The position numbers and the translations under genes were made by a program. Below the pieces are notes generated by a model, which saw only the letters and a program-made list of their open reading frames with translations, was not told where the DNA came from and ran no database searches. Shown one piece after another: positions 9,822 through 21,099 of a stretch of 64,000 bases of DNA. The DNA is from Deroplatys truncata. Lineage: Eukaryota > Arthropoda > Insecta > Mantodea > Mantidae. The stretch covers positions 418,447,198-418,511,197 of the forward strand of contig CM060990.1 in assembly GCA_030765065.1 (NCBI GenBank). The letters run 5' to 3'. Each line of letters begins with the position of its first letter. Position 1 is the stretch's first letter.

Positions 9822-10838
9822 CAATTTCAACAATATCACAATTCAAAGGAACAAAACAGAAGAATCTTCACTGACATTTAAAATATACACTTACATGACT
9901 ATTACTAAATAAACAAAACATTTGCTTGTTTTAAACGGGGCATTTTGGAAAATGGGGAAGTCTGATGATTGCTTTTATAACAGCACAGTATAGCAGAGAG
10001 TACCCAAATGGAATGGTGCAGATATCCTGAAAATGGCCTTCTTAGGTACTGAAGCGCAGTATAATGGTAAGGTAATCTCTTAAGCCTTGTATGTGTTTAA
10101 ACACTACAGAACAGCCCTTTAATCACAGATGATCTGAGCTAGAACTAGTAACAATTTTAAATTTAACAAACAATATTGACAATTCACTACAGTACCTTAC
10201 TTTATTCTGCACCCTGGCAAAGAGGTACTGCGGTTAACACAATCTTTACAATGGTTTATTCCATATGCATCACAAACACTATAAAAAAAACTTTAAAAAA
10301 TACTACATGCACCAGGTCCATTTCTATTTGACAGACTGTGAAACAAATCAGTCAACCACACTGCTTTCTATCTAGGACTAGACAGAGGGTTTCTATGGCA
10401 ATGCATTAAAGAATGTTATAGAAGTAACCAGTGTAACAAGTCTGACAATGTTGCTCCCAATTCAATCCCCCCTTCTCCTTTTCATTTTTTTTTTTTATTT
10501 TGTTGTTCGTTTTGTATTTTGATCTCAAATTAACTTTTAGGCTTTTCTTTTTAATCCGTATAATAGCTGTAACTTATAAGTTTTAAATGTGCCAGTACAA
10601 TAGTGTGTGTGTGTATATTGATTTTGAAGTATTGCCAATTAGCTGATTCAGAATTATGCACTAGCATTCAGTTCCAAGGATCAGTTTCTCTTTTTTGCAC
10701 ATCAGTGTTCCTCACATGCTGAGGTATCCTCGTGCTTGAGAACGACGCCTTCCAACCAAGTATGCAATCAGCACCACTGCTACCAATCCAACAAGGGCAC
10801 ATCCAACAGCAATAGGAACAATATCAGGAGTTGACGAT
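9412..10838 (-). pseudogene. 5'-truncated processed retrocopy of LAMP1
   Basis: LAMP1 is a lysosomal membrane glycoprotein with one C-terminal membrane span and a short cytosolic tail. On the minus strand, 10837-10712 encodes 41 residues and a stop: a membrane span ([19 protein letters not shown], then IAYLVG), the basic RRRSQAR and the lysosomal sorting tail GYLSM. About 1.24 kb of 3'UTR-like sequence follows. It contains AATAAA at 9472-9467 and, 20 bases later, an A-rich tail at about 9444-9412. A stop codon lies immediately upstream of the homology, with no AG acceptor nearby, so it is not a normal last exon. A polyadenylated copy truncated at its 5' end fits LINE-mediated retroposition. 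Alternative: the last exon of a nested Lamp1 gene using an unseen acceptor. No clear target duplication was found. Confidence 0.7.
9776..9819. repeat. (TA)n microsatellite
   Basis: About 22 perfect TA units, lying inside the LAMP1-type 3'UTR. Confidence 0.95.
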
Positions 10839-11339
10839 TAAATGATATAATGAGGCATAGCAATTTCCAAGCATTAAAGCCAGGAGAAACGGAAATTAGG
10901 TTGAACTACTACTGGACTTTACACAGTGACAATGCAGATAACAAACCACCCCATCCCTTGCACAGTTTACAAACAGCATTCAGTCATTCACCAGCATTAG
11001 CATGCGCAAAGTTATTACAATGTAAGGTCCAATGTTGGGAATTGGTAGGTTGAACTATACTTGGGTGAGAAGAGTGGGGGTGGGTGTCCAAGGGTCCCCC
11101 AAAATAGGTTTTGAAATGTTCACCTTTCAAAATTGTATTTTAAGGAATTTTTCCTATCAGAACCTGTAGTTTCCAGAATGCAAAAATCCAAGTTTCTAAG
11201 ATCAAAACATTAACAGTTAGAAAGAATGAAATCAATAATAAAAAGCCACAAGTAATGTTTAATTAATATATTTTATTTAAACATTGCTGATTTAAAGTTA
11301 AAACTGAACTGAAGCAATATTTACAGGTTTTACAAAATC
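10839..11339. other. Intronic sequence between retrocopy and LINE
   Basis: No motif recognised. Part of 11240-11340 may be the 3' tail of the minus-strand LINE, but no clear poly(A) was seen. Confidence 0.35.
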
Positions 11340-12712
11340 TTGCATTTCCTGCTGCCTTTTCAAGCATTGGGGTAGCCTCGTTCAATCCATTTCCTCCATT
11401 CTAATCTATCCTCTCTTAGCCCTTTCAGTTCTGCCATTGTCCTTCCATATTTCTGCCCAATTCTTTCAATCCTCACCTACCAGGTCGTGGTCTCCCTCTA
11501 CCTAAACTTCCTTCCACATGCATTTCAAAGACCTGTTTCGTTTTTCTTCCTTCGCCCATCCATCTTGCATGTCTGAACCATTTTAATTCTCTCCTTTATT
11601 ATATCTGCCATTGCTTTCTTCTGCCCTATCTCTATCCTAACCCTTTCATTTCATATTTCTCTCTCTCCTAGTTTTCCTCGCTATTTTTCTCAAACATTTC
11701 ATTTCCACTGCTGTAAACTTACTCAAATGTTTATCTTGTAATGCCAAACTTTCTGTTCCATATAATACTATTTGCTTCATATATTTTCAGTTTTGTTTTA
11801 TTATTTATTTCCTTTTCTCCTATTATTGTGTTGTTCATTCCATAATAGGCTGGGGTACCTTTTTTAATCGTATTCAGTACCTCCTGTTCTATTCTCCCAT
11901 CATTACTTATTATTGTGCCAAAATACTAAAAAATTTCCACCTTCTCCAATACTCGCCCTTCACATTCTATTTTTAGTTCCTTATCATGTGTCTCTTGTTT
12001 TTACACCCACATTACTTTACTTTTCTCTGTGTTTATTTCCATTCCTTTTCTTTTTAGTTCCTCATTCCATTCCATTACTGCATGTTGAAGTCTCCCCGAA
12101 GTATATGCTATTAATACATCATCAGCAAACAACAGTGTCTATAGGAATACTAGTCTCATTCTCCACATTGCCATCTTGTTCCTATCTGTTCTTCATTTAC
12201 ATATTTTAATTATTTCATCCAAGAAGCATTAAATAATAACGGGCTTAAACTATCTCCCTATTTCATTCCTTTTTTATCCTAAATTCACCAGATATTTCCC
12301 CATCTATTCATACTACTCCTATTGGTTGTTCATATATGCATTTTATTGCATTTATTTATCTTGGCTCCAATGCATCCCATATATATTTTCTTGGTACCGA
12401 GTCAAAAGCTGCCCTTAAATCCAAAAAGGCAAGGTATAAATCCTGATTCTTTGCAATATTCTTCTCTATTGCTGTCTTAAAATATAAATATGATCCTGGG
12501 TGCGATGTTTTGATCTAAAGGCTGCTTGTTCTTCCTCCATAACTTCTTCCACCACTCTCCTCAATCTCATTTCCAACACCCTGGTATAAATCTTATATGC
12601 TACTGATGATAAACATATTCGTTTGTAATTATTATAATCATAGCTGCTCTCTTTCTTATTTAAGGGTATAATCACATTTTTCTTCCATTCTTCTGGTATA
12701 GTAGGAAGGGGT
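11340..12712 (-). pseudogene. LINE reverse transcriptase relic (sense segment)
   Basis: The minus strand reads TIPEEWKKNVIIPLNKK, YKRICLSSVAYKIYTRVLEM, VVEEVMEEEQAAFR and TQDHIYILRQ (RT fingers and palm entry). With shifts it goes on to LFADDVLIAYTSGRLQHAVM (intact FADD), EINTEKSKVMWV, SKFTAVEMKCLRKIARKTRR and a basic C-terminal tail (GRTMAELKGLREDRLEWRKW). The motif order is that of a non-LTR RT of a CR1/RTE-like grade and differs from the family at 40.6 kb. Stops and frameshifts make it inactive. It abuts an inverted segment of its own upstream region at 12714. Confidence 0.8.
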
Positions 12713-12713
12713 C

Positions 12714-12925
12714 ATATTTGGACCATATGAGGAAATGTGGAACAAATTGGTGGAAGATGAAATAGATGTGAAAATAGCTACAGATAAAGTTGAAACAGAA
12801 GAAGTAGCAGGAATAGATTGAATAGCACTGGATTAATTAAATATGGAAGAAGAGAACTGGTAAAATAATTAACAAAGTTATTTAGGAAAATATGAGAAGA
12901 AAATACTATACCAGTTTTATGAAAT
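12714..12925 (+). pseudogene. Inverted 5' segment of the adjacent LINE
   Basis: The plus strand reads EMWNKLVEDEIDVKIA, EEVAGID, then LNMEE-like text, LTKLF-like and EENTIP, which is the region just before the RT fingers (usual form: the -GIDGIP...-EELV... segment ending in TIPEEW). The antisense neighbour begins at TIPEEW. The two pieces are therefore adjacent in the parent LINE but placed head to head. Confidence 0.6.
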
Positions 12926-12959
12926 CAAAAATTGAAAATACCGTAAATAAAAGACTTGG

Positions 12960-14575
12960 TAACTATCTGTACTTAACTGAATTAAAGTGATATTCTCCTC
13001 TTAAAAGGGACCAACCTTTCGAATTCTTCAATAATACCTTCTGAACTGACATCTATTGTGAGTTTCCATTCCATGAACAGGTATAATAAATGTTAACCCC
13101 AAATTAGCCAGAATGTACGGCCTCCCCAAAATCCACAAGCCCGGCAACAACATGAGGCCGATCAACAGTTATATAAACACTCCCTCTTATCGCCTTGCCA
13201 GCTGGTTGCTTCACCAATTTCAAGCATTGCCACAACTCGAAAGCCACAGCATCAAAAACTCCCTTGAGCTGGTGGAAAAACTGCAGTTGATCAAATTGGA
13301 ACCCCAGGACACACTTGTCTTATTCGACGTCAAAAACCTATTTCCAAGCATTCCCATAGACAAGCTGGTCACATTTCTGAGAAAATGGTTATTCTCCACC
13401 AACATCCCTGCCGAACAGTGTGAAGAATATCTATACCTCATTAGGATCTATCTAAACCATTCCTTTTTCATTTTTGAAGGGAATTTCTACCCAACTGGAA
13501 AAAGGCTGGCTATGGGAAGCCCCTATCTCCTTTCCTGGCAAATTTACTTATGAGCCAACTTGAAACACATCACCAAAGTGTTCCCCTATATGTTGAAAGT
13601 TTGGTACAGATATGTTGACAGCATATTTGTAATAATAAAATGCAAACACATAGAGGACATTCTCAAGCTTTTAAACGTATAGGACCCATCCATTCAATTC
13701 GCAATAGAGATAGCTACCAACATCTCCATAGCTTTCCTGGACCTCAAATTAATGAAGATTTCAGACAGGATAGAATTCGGAATACATAGAAAACCCATGC
13801 ACACAGATAATTACATCAAAGTACATAGTTACAACTCCAAAGCACACAAAGAAGCAGCATTCAACAGCATGACTCAGATTAATCAACATCCTCCTCTGAA
13901 TACTACAAAGAATATCAACACATTGTCACATCTGCAGTAGAGAATGGATTCAGCCTGGAAAATATGTAAATTCAAAAGAAAAAAATGCATCAAGCAGGTC
14001 ACCACACTTTCTAACGCAGCAGAAAAGATCAACTTCAGGAAATTCACATACCACCCAGGTCTGTTTCACAAATTTCAGAAGATATTCAAGAATCACAACA
14101 TTACCTTGGCAACTTACAACAAATTTAGCACCAAGAATCTCATTAAAGCAAGAAAATCTAATCCCATACCCCAGGACAAACAGTCAGGAATCCACCGGAT
14201 CCAATGTGAAAATTGTGAGAAAGTTTACATTGGAAAAACAAAAAGGAACATAGGCACCCGCCTCAAGGAACGCCGGCATTGCATAACATTCAAACAGTCT
14301 GACAAATCAGCAGTTGCATTTCACTTCTGGATTCAAAACCATAAAATAGACATCAATATCCAGTTGCTGAAACCAGCCCAAAATGCCAAAGAGCTTGAAA
14401 TATGGGAGAAGATTTACATAAAGAATTTTGAAATCTGCATCATGAACTTTGATTTGTGCCAGAAACAGATAACCCTCTATTTAGTTTCATCCATAGGCCA
14501 CCAGAAGACACCCCAGACTTTCAACAATACGACTCGAGAGTTGATCCGACAGTCAACAGGCAGCTGATGATTTGA
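12960..14575 (+). pseudogene. Penelope-like retroelement, RT plus GIY-YIG
   Basis: The plus strand reads MYGLPKIHKPGNNMRPINSY (the Penelope RT entry motif), TLVLFDVKNLFPSIPIDKL (first catalytic block) and GKRLAMGSPYLLSW. The frame then shifts into VWYRYVDSIFVII (the Y.DD-like box degraded to YVDS). Next come AFLDLKLMKISDRIEFGIHR, KPMHTDNYIKVHSYNS and a GIY-YIG endonuclease: IHRIQCENCEKVYIGKTKRN and GTRLKERRHC, with the open frame ending at 14567. Penelope elements combine exactly these two domains. The altered catalytic box and the stop at about 13553 indicate a dead copy, although the endonuclease frame is open for 207 codons. Confidence 0.85.
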
Positions 14576-15720
14576 GCTCATGCTCACGATACATGTTCTG
14601 CAAAATAAATAGGTGAGTGAAGCTAGTAAGTGTGTTTAGGTTTACTCCACTTTCATCAAGTGTATTTTAGTAGTATAAAACTTCAAAATTACAAATTATA
14701 AATTGTATTGCCAACGCACGTTTCTGTTTATACAGTTTTCTGACCTCTCTCATACTTCATCCACAAGCATGCTAACCACCACTTTTAAAATTTTATCTAT
14801 CTCCCAAGTATTTCTGCTCAAGTAGTTTTGACTTCTGTATTTGGTTTGTTGAGGAGACCATTTAAAAGTTGTAAATGTGTTTATTCGTTATTGTCATCTT
14901 AATTTACAGTAGTCATTTTCTTACTTTAAGCATCCGTTAGAATATTTGACATTGGGAAAACATGTCAATTGTTAATGCAACATTTTAAATATTGCTAAAT
15001 TTAACATCAGTCGATGAAATAGAATTCTTATTGTAATATTTGACGCTTTCACAGTGATGATTATTGGTAAAAGCTCCTCAGCTTACCAGTAGGTGATGTT
15101 AAGCAAGTCTCTCGAGCTTTCAGCCATGCTTGCTTTGTGGCTGGTTACCCAAGAAGCTCTTATCAAGAATACTTGTTAACATGAATGTTAAAAAGCAGCT
15201 TTAACAGCTGTTAACTCTTAACACTCGTTAATGAAGCTGGCTTTAGACAACATTCAGTCCAAACATGCTTATAATCACCTGTAATGAAACTTGTAATAAT
15301 ATCTTTGATTTTTCAGCCTGCTAATTGGAATGCCAATAAGATAATTAACATTTTTCTATAAAAAATTTAGTCATTATGAAAAAAGAGTTACATTTTTTAA
15401 TCATATTGCTTCACGAAACTCAGCAATAGTAGTGAAGGCATGCAACTAAATGTAAGAAGTGATCTAGACATCAATAGTGTTTATCTAATTCTTGTTCCAA
15501 TTCCCCCAATTCACATTTCTTCTATATTTGAACACCACAATTTACTACCTGCTCCCCTCCAGCAAAGAAAGTTCCAGATTTTAGAATGTTAATATGATAG
15601 CCAAGTAGGCTGTACATGCTCTTAATGAAGGAAACATGCGTGAAAGCATAATGAAAAAGCTGAATTGTTTAACCCATTAGTGCATAGCATCCATTAAAAC
15701 CGATGCAAGGAAATCTTAAT
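14576..15720. other. Intronic sequence, nothing recognised
   Basis: AT-rich sequence. Around 15060-15240 there are several short repeats of gttaac and aagctc-like words without a clear element structure. Confidence 0.4.
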
Positions 15721-15840
15721 TTTGGGTTTGTTTAAATCAAATCATTATTCCATCTTGGGTTATTGACCCCAGGAAGAAGATTTGGGTTTGTTTACATCAA
15801 ATCATTATTCCATCTTGGGTTATTGACTCCAGGAAGAAGG
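15721..15840. repeat. 60-bp tandem duplication
   Basis: Two adjacent 60-bp units, 15721-15780 and 15781-15840, both begin tttgggtttgttta and differ at only three positions (a/c, c/t, a/g). This is a recent local duplication of unique intronic sequence. Confidence 0.95.
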
Positions 15841-16170
15841 TACCTACTTTGACTTTAGTGCTTTTCTGCGGATTTGTTTCAGAAAGTATGTTTAGACACA
15901 CATATTCACAAGATGGCAGGGAGACAGTACACGGTTATGCACAAGAGGCAAGTTAATAATTTATAAATCTTTAACTACTGAAAAAACTACTCTAGAGTAG
16001 TGGCTATATATAACATCAATATGCACATGCTAAAATATAGCATTGCCAATGAAATGATACCAGTGTTACAGTATGAGCTCTTAAAGGCCTATGTCCATTT
16101 AAATGGATGCCATGCAGGCAAAACACTTACTGTCAGTCATGTATGGTAAAATGAAATGAGTTAGTAATAC
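15841..16170. other. Intronic sequence, nothing recognised
   Basis: No motif recognised. Confidence 0.4.
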
Positions 16171-16560
16171 TGCATGTTAGCTCAGGTGGTAAGGAGCAAA
16201 TTAAATTAAATTAGTTTTATTTATGGACTCTCTTTAACTACTATGGTCCTTAGCGTCCCATTCTATATTGGGCGTGAAACACCGGTAATTTTGCTCAGAG
16301 GCCTCTTTATCAGGCTTAGGTTCTTTTACGTGCCGTAAATCTACGACACGGGACCACCGGCTTTACTTCCCTTCTGAAGGAAGCCGTGCTAAGGATTTTT
16401 ACGCCCAAAAAAATCCATCGCCCTCCGCCAGGTTTGAACCCGTGACCTTGGGAACTAGAGGCTAGCACGGTACCACTAGTCCACGGAGGACGACTATGGT
16501 AAGGAGCATAGCTCATAATTCAGTTTATAATTTTGCTCATGGTTTGAGTCTTTTTTTTAA
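16171..16560 (+). mobile_element. tRNA-like SINE head split by another SINE
   Basis: If the inserted SINE at 16199-16496 and one 12-bp duplication are removed, the plus strand reads a tRNA-like module: A-box-like GTTAGCTCAGGTGGTAAGG and, about 40 bases later, the B-box-like GGTTTGAGTC near 16543, then a T-rich run. It is a nested-insertion host rather than a functional tRNA gene, since there is no acceptor pairing. Confidence 0.55.
16187..16508 (-). mobile_element. tRNA-derived SINE (family 1) with 12-bp target duplication
   Basis: The 298-bp SINE at 16199-16496 is flanked by perfect copies of tggtaaggagca (16187-16198, 16497-16508). On the minus strand the head carries an A-box-like GTGGACTAGTGG and a B-box-like GGGTTCAAACC. 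The body includes GGCTTCCTTCAGAAGGGAAG and the tail is AATTTAATTTAATTT. A second copy lies at 33961-34225 in the same orientation. Resembles tRNA-derived SINEs of termites and cockroaches (recollection, not tested). Confidence 0.9.
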
Positions 16561-16564
16561 AAAG

Positions 16565-16936
16565 AGTATTTATTTTTGAGGCGGCACCGTGGCTGAGTGA
16601 TTAGACCACTCACCAAAGCAGCCCAGGTTCAATCCCAGGGACCCACATGTGCGATTTGTGGTGGACAAAACGGCATATGGGAGGGTTTCATCACTATTCA
16701 GTTTATCAATTTCTCCATCATCACCTTTCCTTTTATCCATTTCATCCTCATTTCATATCATCTACTTCCTCACTCTCATACTCGGCATCAGGCTGATCAC
16801 CCATCCTGGATATTTTATCTGATCCAAAATGTCTGCTCCTCGACAGGCCTTTGACCTCAGGCATCTGCTTGTAAGTCCTGGGGGGATGTAAGTCCTATAT
16901 ACAAGGAGGATAAACCAATGAAGAAGTATTTATTTT
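16565..16936 (+). mobile_element. tRNA-derived SINE (family 2) with 12-bp target duplication
   Basis: The SINE spans 16577-16924 and is flanked by agtatttatttt at 16565-16576 and 16925-16936. The head has an A-box-like TGGCTGAGTGATTAG and a B-box GGTTCAATCCC. A pyrimidine-rich body (tttcatcctcatttcat) follows, then a conserved part reading gctgatcacccatcctgga. The copy at 20.27-20.61 kb has the same body in reverse orientation. Confidence 0.85.
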
Positions 16937-17136
16937 GCTGTATCTGCTCTATTGTAATATACTTTTATTTTGTGCGTATTTCTTGTGCTTCTTCCAAGTT
17001 CTAATTGTTATTTTATTATGGTTTTCACTTTGTACATTTTATCCTGAAAACTGTTAGTTCCTCCTGGTTTTATGCATGCTATGTGCAGATATTGAAATGA
17101 TTTCTCGCACTCACTTTCAGTCTGTCGGCAAACCAC

Positions 17137-18840
17137 ATGCTGGAAATTTTTTACTTTGAAACTGAAGATGAACAACTAATTTTTGTCATTCCACCTGAAG
17201 ATGGGTTTGAAACAGATGCAGACAGTGACAAATCTAATGATGAACATGATGCCAACCTAAACAATCGGGCAGGAATATACTTCAAGCAACATGTGAAGTA
17301 CAGTCAACATCTAAGCGATGCAGAAAAAGTAATTGATTTCTCTATGAAAAACCAATCAGAAAACCTGGTAGAAGAATTAGATAAACCTGTAAAGCAAAGT
17401 TGACACAAGTTGTTGTATGACAATGAAGGTGTACATCTTTTACTGAATGTTTCTTGGCTACTACCTTAGACAGTGGATCCCTGTGTTCTACAACTACTAC
17501 TAAGGATACTGCTACTGCTGGTTGTAACATGGAAGAAACAAGCCTAAATGGACAAAAAGCAAATCTGTTGGTGTCATGCAGACCAAATGCACAGCTATAC
17601 CCCTTCAGATGAAGCAAGGGCATGCGAAACACTGCTAGATTCCTTTTCATTGATCTTCTTATCATGCAGACAAATTTATACCCATCACAAAAAGAATTGT
17701 GCACTTGCAATGACTCAAAAGGAACTTCTTGCCGTTATTGGGGGAATTTTGGTGTCAGGATATGCTAAATATCCAAACAAATACATATTCTGGTCTAAAG
17801 AAAATGATTCACCTATTGTGTTGTCAGGGAGTGTTAGGTGTAAGCGTTTTGAGTTAATATTGAGGCATTACATCTAAATGACAATACTCGCTATGATGGA
17901 ACTGACTTACTTTTCAAACTCAGGCCATCTAACTTTGTTGGAAGCTGTCAATAAGAAACATGGTGGCCTAGAAAACATCTCCATAGATGAAAGCATGATT
18001 CCGTATTATAGGAAACATTATGCTAAACAGCACATCAGAGGAAAGCCAATACATTTTGGCTTAAAAAAATTGGTCATTATACTCTAATACAGGTTACTCG
18101 GTAACATTTCAAGTGTACACCAGTGCAGAAAATGAGAGACTAAAAGAATATGGACTTGGTGGGAGGTTGTCTTATCCCTAATTGAGGCAGCTGGAATTCA
18201 GCCGGAGAAAGGACATAAAATATTTTTTTGTAATTATTTTACATCTGTCAAACTGATGAGACTTCTAGCTTCAAGAGGAATATGTGTGACAAGGACACCA
18301 GGAAAACCAAACTGAAAAATGTCCTCTCAAAAGCAAAATAATTGTGAAAAAGGAGAAAAGAGGATCATATGGTTATAGGAACAGCGGTAATGTACTTCTA
18401 GTTTATTGAAATGACAACAGTGTAGTAACTGCTGCTACAAATTATGAAGACTTGAAAACTGGCACTGTGACTAGGTGGTCAAGTGAGACGAAAAGTGAAG
18501 TCTCTGTACCACAAGCCTCACTTTTTGTATCATTCAACATAGGAATGGGAGGGGTGGATCAACTTAACCAATGTGTGGCAGCTTATAGGTCACGCATGAG
18601 GCAGAAGAAATAATGGTCAATATTCTCTTACTTCCTAGATGTTAGTGCTATAAATGTGTGGTTGCTGCATCAGGATATGTCCAGATCACTCTGAAGGTCT
18701 CCTGAAATTTTGACATTACACAGCTGTAACCGCGTTGAAAATTAATGAGAAGGCATCTCATCAAAATTGTTCCCTACACCAATCAAAGAAGTCCATTTTG
18801 ATGGAGTAAAATACTGGCAACTCTTAAATGATAAAGACAG
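17137..18840 (+). pseudogene. piggyBac transposase relic
   Basis: The plus strand with several shifts reads an acidic N-terminus (EDGFETDADSDKSNDEHDA) and MTQKELLAVIGGILVSGYAK. It goes on with NKYIFWSKENDSPIVL and RCKRFELILRHYI, HGGLENISIDESMIPYYR (first catalytic Asp), GHKIFFCNYFTSVKLM (the second Asp site, normally D in DNYFTS, is Cys in CNYFTS) and SFNIGMGGVDQLNQCVAAY (the later Asp region). This is the domain order of piggyBac transposases. Stops near 17400, 17877 and 18087 and the lost catalytic Asp mean it cannot be active. TTAA-flanked ends were not located. Confidence 0.85.
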
Positions 18841-18859
18841 GAGATGTACATAGTAAGAT

Positions 18860-19402
18860 GTAGGGTATGTTTATTGGAGGGGGGCACCTCATACACTGCG
18901 ACCATTTTGATCTATTGTGGCTCCACCCCCCCATGAGGCAGGGATGGGGTGAAGGAGCCATAGCAGGTCCCAGTCAGCAGGTAGACAGGCCCACAGAGAT
19001 GCGCAGAAGTCCCTAACATTTCCAGTTTGAACACTGTGCACCAGTGACAAGGAATCCCAAGAGGGTGATGCAGTGACCCTAACAGGCGGGACAGCTCACT
19101 CTGGCATTCAAGGGGAGAAATATTTCCAACACGCAAGCATCCACATCATCTGCCCAGCGTTGCCAGCACCACAAGACCTGAAACATTGAAATGGAATGAA
19201 ATGAGAGGAAATGGGAGAAAGGAGAAATTGTGTTAGAATACGTCACTCCAGCATTCGCCTTGGTGACCAGGAGAAAACCACAAAAAACCCCATGGTCAGA
19301 GTAGTTGATCATGGGGAATTGAACCTGGGACCTCCTGAATGTGGACCACTGACGTTGCCACCTGAGCTATCCTGCTCAGTGATGCATGGTGTAAAAAAAA
19401 AA
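18860..19402 (-). mobile_element. Composite tRNA-derived SINE, minus strand
   Basis: On the minus strand from about 19382: an A-box-like GGATAGCTCAGGTGGCAACG, a B-box-like AGGTTCAATTCC, then GTGGTTTTCTCCTGGTCACC and a long body to about 18.9 kb. A run of 19 A on the plus strand at 19393-19411 sits beside the head. The body beyond 19190 may be a different element. Confidence 0.65.
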
Positions 19403-19411
19403 AAAAAAAAA

Positions 19412-20266
19412 AGCTAAATTGACTTGCAGCAAATATAAATTAGGACTTCATCCAAAATGCAGTTATTGTGTAAGCAGTTGGGTATATATTTATTTTGTAA
19501 TTTTTAGAAAAACATTTCAGTTATACATTGTGTTCTATATGTACTTGTGCAATTCATTTTACTTCATTAACAAATAAGACTTAAGAAATATATTGCTTTG
19601 ATTATTATTACCATCCCTCTTGCTCTTTATATAGAACTCTACCGACCCTGGTACACAATGTCCATTATAACATATGGGCAATATTTTGAAAACTGAAAGA
19701 TATGAAACTTCAACAACTATCACAAAATGCTTTTGTATGTATTAGAAACACATATTAATTTAAAAAGTTAAAAAAAATGTGTAATTAATTTTAAGCATTA
19801 ATGGGATAAACCTACGTTCACAGTATTAAAATTAAACTGGTGCCACTAATGCTACCATAAAGTGTTAAAACTAGGACTTCCCATGCATGCAGGTGATAAA
19901 AATAAATATGTAAACAAATTTAAAATACTTTGAATTTGTTAAATTACACAACTGCAGCACCACCACATATTATTCTGAAGAGAATGGACTGGTCTAGAAG
20001 TTGTCCATATCATAACGCCATGTACAGTCTCACCATTTAAAATCGAGTGGTGCTGATGTTCAATATTTTGTTAGGCCACTGATCTACCACAAAGACATGG
20101 GTGGGCGTAATTGCGAACTAGCAAAATCTTGCCCAGATAGCTCCATTTTCATAGTTGTGTGGGGTTGGAGATAAGAATTTCACCCAAAACCCTAAAAGTG
20201 GTCAACACAGTGGGTGTCCAATTAAAGACAAAGACTTTCATCTATAATCTTTTTCTTCTTCTTTAA
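19412..20266. other. Intronic sequence, nothing recognised
   Basis: AT-rich, with no gene motif. Confidence 0.4.
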
Positions 20267-20269
20267 ATG

Positions 20270-20610
20270 ATTATCTTCCTCTTTGTAGAACTTAAACCCA
20301 CAAAGTCTTACAAGCCAATGCCTTGGGTCAGTAGCCTGTCAAGGAGCAAGCAAACTTGGATCACAGCAGAACCGGGATGGGTGATCAGCCCAATGCCTGG
20401 TATTACAGTAAAGAAGAAAGAAATCAAATGTAGTGATGAAAGGGATGATAGGAAAATTCAGGGATCAAATTATCCAACCCAGCATTCGCCTAGCAACCAA
20501 GGAAAACTGGGGGGTGGGGAGTCAGATTGGTCGGCTCTGGTGGTCTGAACCCATAACCTCCCAAAAGCAGGCCACAGACATTACTACCTGAGCCATTCCA
20601 CTCAGTCAAT
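20270..20610 (-). mobile_element. tRNA-derived SINE, family-2 relative
   Basis: On the minus strand from about 20608: TGGCTCAGGTAGTAATG (A box) and GGTTCAGACC (B box). The tail region gatgggtgatcagcccaatgcc (plus strand) matches the reverse complement of the family-2 body at 16.79 kb. Target duplications were not found. Confidence 0.7.
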
Positions 20611-21099
20611 ATTACTCACTGATAATTATATTTCTTTGACAAAGGCTTGGATAAATATTGAGCTACTATGGCAACACAAGATACCTGAGAAGCAAAGGGG
20701 CATATGTCATTTATCATAACTTTTCAGGAGAACCACAAGACTATTTCTAGGAAACAATAATTGCACATTGCTCACGACATGTAATATTTAAAGTTGTGGT
20801 ATTTAATTATATTATTTGGGCATACAGTACCATTATGTGTGTTGATTTATGTAAGATTTTATTTAAAAGTTGCTTTAAAATTAATAACGTTTAAAAACAA
20901 TATGGACATATGCCTTTTCTTTTTTTCACAAAATATTTTTAAAGAGTATACATTTTGGTATATACCCTTGTGGGCAATATAAATTGTATGAAGCTTCTAA
21001 ATGTATACATATTTATTAAAACCAGCTCAAAGTACATGTTTGTAATAAAACCAACTGCACAAATTAAACATAGTTCAAAAAAAGTTTATATCAAGTAAA
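20611..21099. other. Intronic sequence, nothing recognised
   Basis: AT-rich, with no gene motif. Confidence 0.4.

Noticed and set aside
10850..11053. Upstream coding part of a nested Lamp1 gene
   Set aside because: Minus-strand sequence above 10838 has an in-frame stop at once, no AG acceptor close by and no LAMP luminal-domain similarity.
16577..16660. tRNA gene
   Set aside because: A and B boxes are present, but the acceptor stem does not pair, and a SINE body with target duplications follows.
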